Below are positions 55,501-62,447 of a stretch of 64,000 nt of DNA, piece by piece. The notes under the pieces are model-generated. The model was not told where the DNA came from, ran no database searches, and worked only from the letters and a program-made list of their open reading frames with translations. Numbering within the stretch: position 1 is the first letter of the stretch; every line of letters begins with the position of its first letter. A program made the translations under genes and the position numbers. This stretch comes from Psychroflexus halocasei (lineage in GTDB: Bacteria > Bacteroidota > Bacteroidia > Flavobacteriales > Flavobacteriaceae): assembly GCF_900107595.1 (NCBI RefSeq), contig NZ_FNQF01000004.1, forward strand, positions 124,001 through 188,000. The letters are read 5' to 3'.

Positions 55501-56213
55501 AAAAACAAAAAGCGATCGAGTAATTTTTGCGATTTTTTAAATAGTAGCAATGGCTCAACGGCTGGGTTGAGTGCCGTTAAATTATTAAATAGTTCACGCT
55601 TAAATAAACTATAATCTTCATAAAGTTGTTTGGTTATTATGTCCTCTTGACTAACAGATTCTTTTTTGAGCTTTAAAGGAATATTTTTCTTGATGTTTTC
55701 GTAACCTAAGCATAAGTATAGAAGTCTAAATTCATCTTCTGTAAGCTTAAATAAATCGAATTTGATATGGTTAATAGCATTATCAATATAGAAGCGTAAT
55801 TTCTCAAAGTTTGAAATAATGACATAATTACAATCTGATTGATTGTTCTTATAACCAAATGCTTGATTTTCTACCTTTGATAAATCTGTTGTATCTGTTC
55901 CTTTTAATTCAACAACACCTACAACTTTATTATTGACTATAATACCGCCATCAGCTTTTTTGCTATCCTTGACATTTTTAAGTTCTGTCGTTAAATTGAA
56001 GTCAGTTTCAGGGTTTAGTGTGTAGCCTAAAACATCAACAAATAAATCACGAAAAAAGCCCTCTTGGTATTGTTCTTCTTTAACATTCCGAATGTTTTCT
56101 TGAATAGTCGGATCATGGAAATGAGTTTTATAAATTTCCCATTTCTGTTTTATTTTTTTTTCGTTGAGTGTTTTAAGATATTTTTGAACAACGGTTGATT
56201 GAAGTAAAGACAT
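52590..56213 (-). CDS. Type IIG restriction-modification enzyme with inserted Y1 transposase-like domain
   Basis: 1207-residue fusion of nuclease, adenine methylase and specificity domain (Eco57I/PglX-like). The PD-(D/E)xK nuclease site is D88...E102-L-K104 (KADGGIIVNN, VVELKG). Methylase motif I is DPACGSG (from D437), motif IV is NPPY (from N755). The target-recognition region covers about 880-1150, with terminal coiled segments. Between the methylase motifs, residues about 552-746 form a separate domain with HUH (H626-I-H628) and a candidate catalytic Y709, as in REP-associated tyrosine transposases. The frame is intact throughout. It may act as stand-alone restriction-modification or BREX-like methylase; no other BREX genes are present. 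Confidence 0.85.
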   Translation of the reverse strand: MSLLQSTVVQKYLKTLNEKKIKQKWEIYKTHFHDPTIQENIRNVKEEQYQEGFFRDLFVDVLGYTLNPETDFNLTTELKNVKDSKKADGGIIVNNKVVGVVELKGTDTTDLSKVENQAFGYKNNQSDCNYVIISNFEKLRFYIDNAINHIKFDLFKLTEDEFRLLYLCLGYENIKKNIPLKLKKESVSQEDIITKQLYEDYSLFKRELFNNLTALNPAVEPLLLFKKSQKLLDRFLFLFFAEDRHLLPPNSVRLILKQWKQLKELDAYTPLFDRFKKYFGYLNTGHKGEQYNVYPYNGGLFKPDEVLDTIEIDDDLLYKHTLNLSEYDFNSEVDVNILGHIFENSLNEIEEIQTQLEENSDEIKVSKRKKDGVFYTPKYITKYIVENTVGKLCEEQKDKLEINEEDYILKRQKKTKEKLLKKLKTYRYWLLQLTIVDPACGSGAFLNEALNFLIAEHHYVDELETKLMGGGFVFPNVENSILESNLFGVDINNESVEIAKLSLWLRTAQPNRKLNDLSNNIKCGNSLIDDPEVAGLKAFNWETEFPQVFQEKNNKIYHITTAIHDSRTSPRMKRYKVRERRDGGTNPYPNVVYFTPEDDYIVTKSISEMVEEDQLKLLAYNICGDHIHLLIACEIEEVPSIMQKLKSVTSRKVNKARKSTKGHATRGHEESTRGHDPLREEKNKPLWQQKYSQPKEVTSHEQLNNTINYIQRNRSKHELPQHPRATQALINQMCCTIDEAFKTEFKGGFDVVIGNPPYVFARENFTKDIKQYYSKIYKAAEYQINLYLLFIEKSIKIIKDDSNFGLIVPNAWLMVDSAKGLRSLILKSCSVNQIINLSGYSFEGVNVETIIIIATKNINPLNTIKVLLSAREEFILSHSRCQQDFSKNNGFEFRVFSNEQSVELTNKLKLNSKVLDKLVNIRAGLQAYEKNKGEPKQSANDVKNRPYDYDYKFDENTHKYLEGKDVQRYSINWSGQYLGYGKQLASPRTFDLFNGEKIIIREITGKFPNSIIATYNDDIYLYNRSNIGIIAKQEKKISLKYIVSIINSNMMSYYFLKNTAKSVRKMFPKIILNDLRKFPIKDISPSKQQPFIEKADQMLALNKDLQAVSSKYQRSLQRQFPEELEKLPKKLQNWYELSFADFVKELKKKKIKLSLSEAAEWEDYFLAEQQKALDIKAKIDTTDKEIDQMVYELYGLTDEEIKIVEES
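53976..54560 (-). mobile_element. REP-associated tyrosine transposase (Y1/HUH) domain inside the methylase
   Basis: In-frame insert of about 195 codons. It has the layout of a RAYT/IS200-like protein: strand IYHITTAIHDS, the HUH segment NICGDHIHLLIACE, helix SIMQKLKSVTSRKVNKARK, then PLWQQKYSQPKEVTSHEQL and NTINYIQRNRSKHELP with the catalytic-type tyrosine. On both sides the host enzyme continues normally (WETEFPQVFQE before, GGFDVVIGNPPY after). Its G+C looks higher than the flanks. It could be an insertion fixed as a domain, or still have nicking activity. Confidence 0.75.
54180..54238. repeat. REP-like palindrome and short repeats in the Y1 linker
   Basis: CAAGGGGTCATGACCCCTTG (54180-54199) is a perfect 20-base palindrome. 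Its half TCATGACCCCTTGTAG recurs at 54208-54223 and, with changes, at 54223-54238. In the protein these encode the repeated TRGHE/TRGHD segments of the linker between the HUH motif and the catalytic helix. Palindromic REP sequences are the natural targets of RAYT proteins. Confidence 0.8.
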
Positions 56214-56515
56214 TTATAAATATTGAATTAATAAATAGCTATAAATTTAGAAAATTCTTTAATATTTAAGGTACTCAATCAAGCATATTTATAGGCTTAA
56301 TGGATATAGTTTAATCGGTGATAAAATTCATTTATGTTTAAAAAGTATAGCAGTCTCATTTCAATCTTTAGTATTAAATATGTTAGCAGATCTTAGTTTC
56401 TCTTTATTAAAGTAGTAGTATTATAATACTGTTATTTCTGTTTTTTTGTTTTTCTGTTGCTACCTATGGTTTGTAGGTATTTCTATAATATAGAATTATT
56501 GAATCAACGGTTTAA
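56214..56515. other. Gene-free A+T-rich stretch upstream of the restriction-modification gene
   Basis: No gene is seen. The only structure noted is TACCTA-N7-TAGGTA (56461-56479), a 6-bp inverted repeat after a T-rich stretch, which may be a weak terminator or operator. The promoter of the restriction-modification gene must lie here, but no full TTTG/TAnnTTTG pair on the minus strand was recognised. Confidence 0.4.
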
Positions 56516-56680
56516 ATGATAAAATCAACCTATTCACATATATTTTATAAAGAGGTCATTGAAAGTTTAAAGATAAATAAAGCCTTCGCTTCAGCAAGAA
56601 TTTACCTCTATAAAAAAGAAAAAGCCAAGCGTTATAAAACACTTGACTTTCCCTCATCTAACCCTAATCTTGACTTTTAA
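56516..56680 (+). CDS. Possible 54-residue small protein
   Basis: Frame of 54 codons from ATG 56516, MIKSTYSHIFYKEVIESLK and onwards, basic and helical in the middle (NKAFASARIYLYKKEKAKRY). Its stop codon lies in the 5' arm of a strong plus-strand terminator, which suggests a transcript ends here. No clear ribosome binding site and no recognised relative. It may instead be the remnant of an older accessory gene or only a non-coding transcript. Confidence 0.25.
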   Translation: MIKSTYSHIFYKEVIESLKINKAFASARIYLYKKEKAKRYKTLDFPSSNPNLDF

Positions 56681-56706
56681 GTTTTATCGCTTAAAAGTTA
56701 TTTTTT
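56673..56706 (+). terminator. Plus-strand terminator before the DsrE paralogue
   Basis: ACTTTTAAG pairs with CTTAAAAGT around an 8-base loop, followed by TATTTTTTAT. U-rich sequence follows only on the plus strand, so it ends a plus-strand transcript; it lies just beyond the convergent DsrE gene's stop. Confidence 0.65.
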
Positions 56707-56714
56707 ATAAAATT

Positions 56715-57161
56715 TTAAATCACAATTAAATTGTAACCTAAAGCTTGAAGTTCAAACAAACGTACATGCGCATCTGGGACAACTTTAATACCATAAGGTA
56801 AATCTTCCTTAGAAACATCAAAATAATCTAAAGCGATTTGGCAAACAGTCACTTGAAGACCTTTAACTTCTTGTGCTTTGATGTAATCGTGAAGTTCAGT
56901 TCCTTTTTTTAAATCCTTGACAACAGCTCCCCAAATGACAATTTCAAAACGCTTTAGTTTAACGCCAGAATTTTGGAATTTCTGATACATGCTATAAGCG
57001 CTTTTAAGTTGACGCTCACCTGAAACACCTATGGCAAAGTTATCTGACTTGTTTAGAGTTTCAACAGTGCTTTTCTCAATTCTGTCAGTTTGTGCTTGCA
57101 GCATCATCGGCATTGAAAGCATGAGGATAAATAAGAACATGAAGTTTTTAAAGCCTTTCAT
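56715..57161 (-). CDS. Secreted DsrE-family protein, paralogue
   Basis: Protein of 148 residues with a signal peptide (FLFILMLSMPMMLQAQ). The DsrE-like fold is seen in FEIVIWGAVVKDLKKGTELH and VTVCQIALDYFDVSKEDLPY, and ends ELQALGYNLIVI, close to the pattern of the DsrE protein at 46439. Here the first cysteine position is tryptophan-glycine (IWGAV), while the second (VTVCQ) is kept. A role in persulfide handling is possible. It stands alone between the accessory region and tRNA-His. Confidence 0.82.
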   Translation of the reverse strand: MKGFKNFMFLFILMLSMPMMLQAQTDRIEKSTVETLNKSDNFAIGVSGERQLKSAYSMYQKFQNSGVKLKRFEIVIWGAVVKDLKKGTELHDYIKAQEVKGLQVTVCQIALDYFDVSKEDLPYGIKVVPDAHVRLFELQALGYNLIVI

Positions 57162-57318
57162 TTAGATCGTATTTAATATGAGTTATTCAATTCAACGACA
57201 AATTTAAGCATATCAAAACAAGTACAGTGTAACATAGGTTACTGAAGCTTTATATCATGCGCCGGCATTTTATTCAAAAAAAGTGATCAAAAGAAAAGTG
57301 AAGAAAAGTATGGAAACA

Positions 57319-57346
57319 AAAAAAGCCTTGAATTTCTTCAAGGCTT
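57319..57346 (-). terminator. Terminator of tRNA-His
   Basis: On the minus strand AAGCCTTGAA pairs with TTCAAGGCTT around a 4-base loop, followed by a T-run, starting 5 bases after the tRNA 3' end. Confidence 0.88.
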
Positions 57347-57350
57347 CTTG

Positions 57351-57426
57351 GGTGACAGGTGGGATTCGAACCCACGACCCTCGGATCCACAAACCGATAC
57401 TCTAACCAACTGAGCTACAACCACCA
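57351..57426 (-). tRNA. tRNA-His (GTG)
   Basis: 76 bases including the extra 5' G that pairs with C73, a hallmark of tRNA-His. Acceptor GTGGTTG/CTGTCAC is weak (two G-U pairs and a U-U mismatch), D-stem GCTC/GAGT, anticodon loop TTGTGGA (GTG) with a U-U mismatch closing the stem, T-arm GTGGGTTCGAATCCCAC. CCA is not fully encoded. Confidence 0.95.
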
Positions 57427-57438
57427 TTTTGCGAATGC

Positions 57439-57468
57439 AAATTTAATTAATTTTATCGTTTTACAAAA
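57439..57468 (-). promoter_or_regulatory. Promoter of tRNA-His
   Basis: Minus strand: TTTG (57468-57465), 18-base spacer, TAAATTTG (57446-57439), 12 bases before the mature 5' end. The elements and spacing are the same as in the tRNA-Gly/Leu promoter. Confidence 0.8.
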
Positions 57469-57477
57469 TTTTTTTCA

Positions 57478-58194
57478 TCAAATTAAATCAAAAATTGAAT
57501 CAACTGCAGGATAACGTTCAACGGTAAATCCTTCTGCATGATCAACGCCAATCATACGTCCTAAATTTCGCGCTCTGTAAGTCACTGAGTCATAAAAATT
57601 TGAACTTGTAATCGGTGTTTCAGGTTCCTTGGAATTCGGATCAAAAAACTGTGTTTGATAAGCTTCAACCGAAGTTATTTTTTTTTGCATAAATCCTGAA
57701 ATATCAACCACAACATCAGGTTCAATCTCTAACCATTGAATATAATGATAAACGATTTTTGGTCGCCAGGCTTCTTGATTTTCGCCATTAAACACAGTTT
57801 CTATCTTTTTTAAACCGCTTAAAAAACAAGCATTGCTTACGAGCTCTCCTCCTTTTCCGTGGTCGATATGTCGATCTTTAATCGCATTACAAAAGACGAT
57901 TTCAGGTTTGTAGTGGCGTATGCGTTTGATGATTTCTAATTGGTGTTTTTCATCATTGATAAAAAAACCATCTCTAAATTTAAGATTTTCTCGTGCTGAT
58001 AAATTTAATATGCCAGCAGCAGCTGTCGCTTCCTCATATCGGGTTTCTGCTGTGCCGCGAGTACCGAGTTCGCCTTGTGTTAAATCGACAACGCCCACTT
58101 TTTTACCGCGTGAAACTTCTTTAGCAAGCGTTCCTGAGCAACTGAGTTCAACATCATCTGGGTGTGCTCCAAAAGCTAATATATCTAATTTCAT
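57478..58194 (-). CDS. bshB1: Bacillithiol biosynthesis deacetylase BshB1
   Basis: Zinc-dependent N-acetylglucosaminyl-malate deacetylase of the LmbE/PIG-L family, second step of bacillithiol synthesis. Its 238 residues show the zinc motif AFGAHPDDVELSCSGTL at the start, DLTQGELGTRGT, RDRHIDHGKGG-type KDRHIDHGKGGELV with the histidines, and a C-terminal YRARNLGRMIGVDHAEGF that is specific for BshB1. It begins 6 bases after the NhaC-family gene stop, so the two may share a transcript. Confidence 0.93.
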   Translation of the reverse strand: MKLDILAFGAHPDDVELSCSGTLAKEVSRGKKVGVVDLTQGELGTRGTAETRYEEATAAAGILNLSARENLKFRDGFFINDEKHQLEIIKRIRHYKPEIVFCNAIKDRHIDHGKGGELVSNACFLSGLKKIETVFNGENQEAWRPKIVYHYIQWLEIEPDVVVDISGFMQKKITSVEAYQTQFFDPNSKEPETPITSSNFYDSVTYRARNLGRMIGVDHAEGFTVERYPAVDSIFDLI

Positions 58195-58200
58195 TTGTTA

Positions 58201-59658
58201 TTATTTTGCAATCTTTCTGATTTTATATCCAATAGCTGCAAAGATAAGTGTCATGATAGGACTCAAGTAGTTAAACATTGCATAAAAGAAATAATCAACA
58301 ACTGGGACACCTAAAACTCCACTGTGGTATGCACCACAAGTATTCCAAGGAATTAAAACCGAAGTTACTGTCCCCGAATCTTCAAGCGTACGGCTGAGGT
58401 TTTCTGGCGCTAAACCTTTATCGCGATAAGCTTTGGCAAACATTTTACCAGGCACAACAATTGCTAAATATTGATCTGAAGCTGTGACGTTAAGAGTCAC
58501 ACAACTTAAAACTGTACTTGAAAAAAGTCCAAAAGTCGATTTAAACAAGCCTAATAAAGCTTTACTAATGGCTTCAAGAGCGCCGATAGCATCCATCACA
58601 CCTCCAAAAACCATCGCACAGATAATCAGCCAAATTGTTCCGAGCATGCCTCCCATTCCGCCAGCTTCAAACAAATCTTTTAAAGTTTCATTCTCTGTTG
58701 GAATCACAATTCCTGTTGTAATTGAATCGATAATTCCACGATAAGCTGTGTGCACATCAAGTTGCTTTCCGCCACCAATCATTTGTACTAAATCTGGTTG
58801 AAAAATCAGGGCAAAAACAGCAGCCAAGAGTGTTCCGATTAATAAGGCAATTAAAGGCGGTGTTTTTTTCACAATCAGACCAATCACAACAACGGGAACT
58901 AAAAACAACCATGGTGACACTGTAAAAGAAGCTTTTATATCCGCTAAAATTTGGTCTGTTTCAATCACACCAGAAGTGTCTCTGGTTAAACCGATAATAA
59001 TAAATACAGCCAAAGTGACTAGTATTGTTGGCACAGTGGTGATCATCATATAACGGATATGTGTAAATAAATCTGTCCCTGCCATGGCTGGAGCTAAATT
59101 CGTTGTATCACTCATCGGTGATAATTTATCTCCAAAATAAGCGCCGGATAAAACGGCACCAGCCGTCATACTCAAAGGGATATTAAGTGCACCTGCAATA
59201 CCTATTAAAGCAATACCAACAGTTGCTGAAGTTGTCCAACTAGAACCTGTGGCAATGGAAATCACTGCACAAATCACAACACAAGCGGCAAGGAATATGG
59301 TTGGGTTTAAAATTTGAAGTCCGTAATATATCATGGTTGGAATCACGCCACTAATCAACCAAGTTCCGGCTAAAGCACCGACCATTAAAAGAATAAGAAT
59401 CGGACCTGTGGTGGCTTTGATGTTTTTGGAAACCTCTTCCACCATATATTCAAAATCCACTTTATTAAAAGCGCCAACAATCGCTGCAACGGTCGCTCCC
59501 ATCAATAAGATGAACTGGTTAGATCCGCCTAAAGAATCATCTCCATATATAAAAACATTATAGGCTAACATTAAAATTAATGCAATCACGGGAATAACAG
59601 CAGCAAGGATACTTAAGCTAGGCTTGTTTTGCTGTTCAGACTCATACATTTCGCTCAT
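58201..59658 (-). CDS. nhaC: NhaC-family Na+/H+ antiporter
   Basis: Membrane antiporter of 485 residues with about eleven helices. NhaC-family landmarks are present: TGSSWTTSATVGIALIGIAG, GAVLSGAYFGDKLSPMSDTT with charged residues inside a helix, and VLSCVTLNVTASDQYLAIVV near the C-terminus. It probably exports Na+ (or exchanges malate-Na+/lactate-H+, as some NhaC relatives do). ATG at 59658 (MSEMYES) is chosen; a longer frame adds 14 residues without a plausible ribosome binding site. Confidence 0.92.
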   Translation of the reverse strand: MSEMYESEQQNKPSLSILAAVIPVIALILMLAYNVFIYGDDSLGGSNQFILLMGATVAAIVGAFNKVDFEYMVEEVSKNIKATTGPILILLMVGALAGTWLISGVIPTMIYYGLQILNPTIFLAACVVICAVISIATGSSWTTSATVGIALIGIAGALNIPLSMTAGAVLSGAYFGDKLSPMSDTTNLAPAMAGTDLFTHIRYMMITTVPTILVTLAVFIIIGLTRDTSGVIETDQILADIKASFTVSPWLFLVPVVVIGLIVKKTPPLIALLIGTLLAAVFALIFQPDLVQMIGGGKQLDVHTAYRGIIDSITTGIVIPTENETLKDLFEAGGMGGMLGTIWLIICAMVFGGVMDAIGALEAISKALLGLFKSTFGLFSSTVLSCVTLNVTASDQYLAIVVPGKMFAKAYRDKGLAPENLSRTLEDSGTVTSVLIPWNTCGAYHSGVLGVPVVDYFFYAMFNYLSPIMTLIFAAIGYKIRKIAK

Positions 59659-59834
59659 AAATATAAAATTGATTGTAATGTTACAATTTTGAATTAACAA
59701 TTACAAAAAATGCTTTCAGAAGCTTTTAAGAAGATGTTGAATCGTCGCTTTGTAAGCTTGTTTTTATATAGATTCTATTGGTCGTTAATTATTATATGAT
59801 TAATTTTGTTATCCAAATCTTACAAATAAAAAAT

Positions 59835-61238
59835 ATGGATTCTTTTGATGTAGTCGTCATCGGCTCAGGACCTGGTGGATATGTTGCAGCTATTCGTTGC
59901 GCACAATTAGGAATGAAAACTGCAATTATCGAAAAATATAGTGTCAAAGGCGGAACTTGCCTCAATGTAGGTTGTATTCCTTCGAAGGCCTTACTCGATT
60001 CTTCACATCACTATGAAAGTGCTGTGAAAGATTTTGATGAGCATGGAATTGATATCTCTGGTGATGTCAAAGTCAACATCAAGAATATGATGAAGAGAAA
60101 AAGTCAGGTTGTTGAGCAGACAACAAAAGGTATCGATTTTTTGATGGACAAAAACAACATCACTTCGTTTGAAGGTGTTGGCTCTTTCAAAGACAAAACC
60201 CATATCGAAATTAAAAATGATAAAGAAACTGTTGAAATTGAAGCTAAACACAGCATCATTGCAACAGGAAGTAAACCTTCTACTTTACCTTTTATAGAAA
60301 TTGATAAAGAAAGAATCATCACATCAACTGAAATTTTGTCTTTAAATGAAATCCCAAAGCACCTTGTTGTAATTGGTGGTGGCGTGATTGGTTTAGAACT
60401 TGGTCAAGTTTATAAAAGATTAGGCACTGATGTCACTGTTATTGAATATATGGACAGAATTATCCCAACGATGGATAAGGCGCAAAGTAAGGAATTACAG
60501 AAAGTTTTGAAAAAACAAAAGGTCAAAATCAAAACTTCTCACAAAGTCAAATCTGTTGAGCGTAAAGGAAATGAAGTGATCATCAAAGCTGATGATAAAA
60601 AAGGCAAAGAAGTTGAGTTTAAAGCTGATTATTGCTTGGTTTCTGTCGGCAGAAAACCTTATACTAAAGGTCTAGGACTTGACAATGTAGGTATTGATAC
60701 CAATGATAAAGGTCAGATTCCTGTTGATGAAAAAAGAAAAACATCAGTTGACAATATCTACGCCATTGGTGATGTTGTAGAAGGTGCGATGTTGGCGCAT
60801 AAAGCTGAAGAAGAAGGAAGTATGGTTGCTGAAATCTTGGCTGGACAAAAACCACATATCGATTATAACCTTATCCCTGGCGTTGTTTATACATGGCCAG
60901 AAGTTGCTTCTGTTGGAAAAACTGAAGAGCAACTCAAAGAAGATAAAGTAGAGTATAAATCTGGTCAATTCCCGATGAGAGCTTTAGGCCGTTCGCGTGC
61001 TAGTGGCGATCTTGATGGATTTGTTAAAATACTAACTGACAAAGAAACAGATGAAGTTTTAGGCGTTCATATGGTCGGTGCACGTGCTGCTGATTTAATT
61101 GCGGAAGCTGTCACAGCGATGGAATTTAGAGCAAGTGCAGAAGACATTGCACGTATGAGTCATGCACACCCAACTTATGCTGAAGCTGTAAAAGAAGCTG
61201 CAATGGCTGCCACTGGCGACCGTGCTATTCATGTTTAA
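59835..61238 (+). CDS. lpdA: Dihydrolipoyl dehydrogenase
   Basis: E3 flavoenzyme of the pyruvate and 2-oxoglutarate dehydrogenase complexes; it reoxidises lipoyl groups with NAD. The 467 residues include FAD-binding VVVIGSGPGGYVAAIRCAQL, the redox disulfide GGTCLNVGCIPSKALL, NAD-binding VVIGGGVIGLELGQVYKRLG, IYAIGDVVEGAMLAHKAEEE, and the C-terminal HAHPTYAEAVKEAA with the catalytic histidine. ATG at 59835 matches the family; the longer frame upstream is unconserved. A terminator follows. Confidence 0.96.
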   Translation: MDSFDVVVIGSGPGGYVAAIRCAQLGMKTAIIEKYSVKGGTCLNVGCIPSKALLDSSHHYESAVKDFDEHGIDISGDVKVNIKNMMKRKSQVVEQTTKGIDFLMDKNNITSFEGVGSFKDKTHIEIKNDKETVEIEAKHSIIATGSKPSTLPFIEIDKERIITSTEILSLNEIPKHLVVIGGGVIGLELGQVYKRLGTDVTVIEYMDRIIPTMDKAQSKELQKVLKKQKVKIKTSHKVKSVERKGNEVIIKADDKKGKEVEFKADYCLVSVGRKPYTKGLGLDNVGIDTNDKGQIPVDEKRKTSVDNIYAIGDVVEGAMLAHKAEEEGSMVAEILAGQKPHIDYNLIPGVVYTWPEVASVGKTEEQLKEDKVEYKSGQFPMRALGRSRASGDLDGFVKILTDKETDEVLGVHMVGARAADLIAEAVTAMEFRASAEDIARMSHAHPTYAEAVKEAAMAATGDRAIHV

Positions 61239-61261
61239 ATTGATTTCAAAATAATTTTTAT

Positions 61262-61293
61262 AAAAGGGATATTCGATAGTTTATCCCTTTTTT
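61262..61293 (+). terminator. Terminator after lpdA
   Basis: AAAAGGGATA and TATCCCTTTT form a stem around a 10-base loop, followed by a T-run. Confidence 0.85.
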
Positions 61294-61359
61294 TATGAAC
61301 TTTTTAGTAGCTTAAGTAATCATTAATATTATGTTTGTATCAAAATCTGATTAAAATTT

Positions 61360-62262
61360 ATGGACAAAAAGACTTTGACATTTGAAGATGTCGCTGATTT
61401 AGACTTTACGACAATTATATGGATTGCCGCACCTTTGATGTTTTTATTAGTTGCGCTTGAATCCTATTTCAGCTATCGCCAGAAGAAAAAGTTGTATGGT
61501 GGTAAAGATTTTATGGCCTCTCTTTCTATTGGCTTAGGAAACATTATCCTGAATGGTTTTATGAAATTTGGCGTATTTGCTGTTTTCTTATTTTTCTATA
61601 ATATTTCACCATTTCGCATACCACAAACTTGGTGGTCGTATTTAATTTGTTTTGTCGCTTTAGACTTTATGCGATATTGGTCACACAGACTCGCTCACGA
61701 GCAACGCTTCTGGTGGTCAACACATGTGGTGCATCACAACTCAGAATATTATAATTTATCGACTTCTTTCAGATTATCGTGGACACAGAACTTAAAGATT
61801 GTTTTCTTTTTGCCTGTTATTTTGATGGGCTTCCACCCTTTCGTATTTTTAGTGGTTCATCAGTTGGCTGTTTTATATCAATTTTGGATTCACACAGAAT
61901 ATATCAAAAAATTACCTAAACCTATCGAATATATTTTTACAACACCTTCTCACCACAGAGTTCATCACTCAAAAAATGAGAAGTATATCGATAAAAACTA
62001 TGGATCAACATTGATTATATGGGACAGAATGTTTGGTACTTTTCAGGTTGAAGAAGAAAAACCAGAATATGGAATTACAATGCCTGTTGACACGTACAAT
62101 CCTCTTTACTTAATTTTCCACGAGTGGATTGCTTTCTTTAAAGACATCTTTAGAGCTAAAAGTCTTAAAGAAGCTTGGACAACAATTATCGGCAGTCCTG
62201 TAGATTACCACAAAAGAGAAATGGCTAAAAAAGCAGATGCAGAAGTTGTTCCTGAGGAATAA
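61360..62262 (+). CDS. Sterol desaturase / fatty acid hydroxylase family protein
   Basis: Membrane di-iron oxygenase of 300 residues. Four or five membrane helices (about 18-36, 55-80, 90-108 and 148-172) and the histidine clusters expected of the superfamily: HRLAHE, WWSTHVVHHNSEYYN and HHRVHHSKNEKYIDKNYG. In flavobacteria such proteins hydroxylate lipids or carotenoid-like molecules; the substrate is not visible. Single gene with a terminator on either side. Confidence 0.9.
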   Translation: MDKKTLTFEDVADLDFTTIIWIAAPLMFLLVALESYFSYRQKKKLYGGKDFMASLSIGLGNIILNGFMKFGVFAVFLFFYNISPFRIPQTWWSYLICFVALDFMRYWSHRLAHEQRFWWSTHVVHHNSEYYNLSTSFRLSWTQNLKIVFFLPVILMGFHPFVFLVVHQLAVLYQFWIHTEYIKKLPKPIEYIFTTPSHHRVHHSKNEKYIDKNYGSTLIIWDRMFGTFQVEEEKPEYGITMPVDTYNPLYLIFHEWIAFFKDIFRAKSLKEAWTTIIGSPVDYHKREMAKKADAEVVPEE

Positions 62263-62284
62263 ATTAAAACATCATATTTCATAG

Positions 62285-62322
62285 AAAAACGTATCAGGAC
62301 ATATCAACTTGATGCGTTTTTT
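62285..62322 (+). terminator. Terminator after the fatty acid hydroxylase gene
   Basis: AAAACGTATCA pairs with TGATGCGTTTT (one mismatch) around a loop of about 14 bases, followed by T-run. Confidence 0.7.
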
Positions 62323-62447
62323 ATTTATCTATTTTAAGTTTTTAGTTTATCAATCTTTGTCACAACAGGTGATTGTAACAAGTTTGATAAAGCAATAAAA
62401 GTTGATAAATTTACATTTCACTAAATCTCATAAACTATTAAAAAATC

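Noticed and set aside
52590-56213. A BREX or DISARM defence operon around the methylase
   Set aside because: No brxC, pglZ, helicase or protease genes are in the window; the enzyme has its own nuclease motif and fits a stand-alone type IIG protein.
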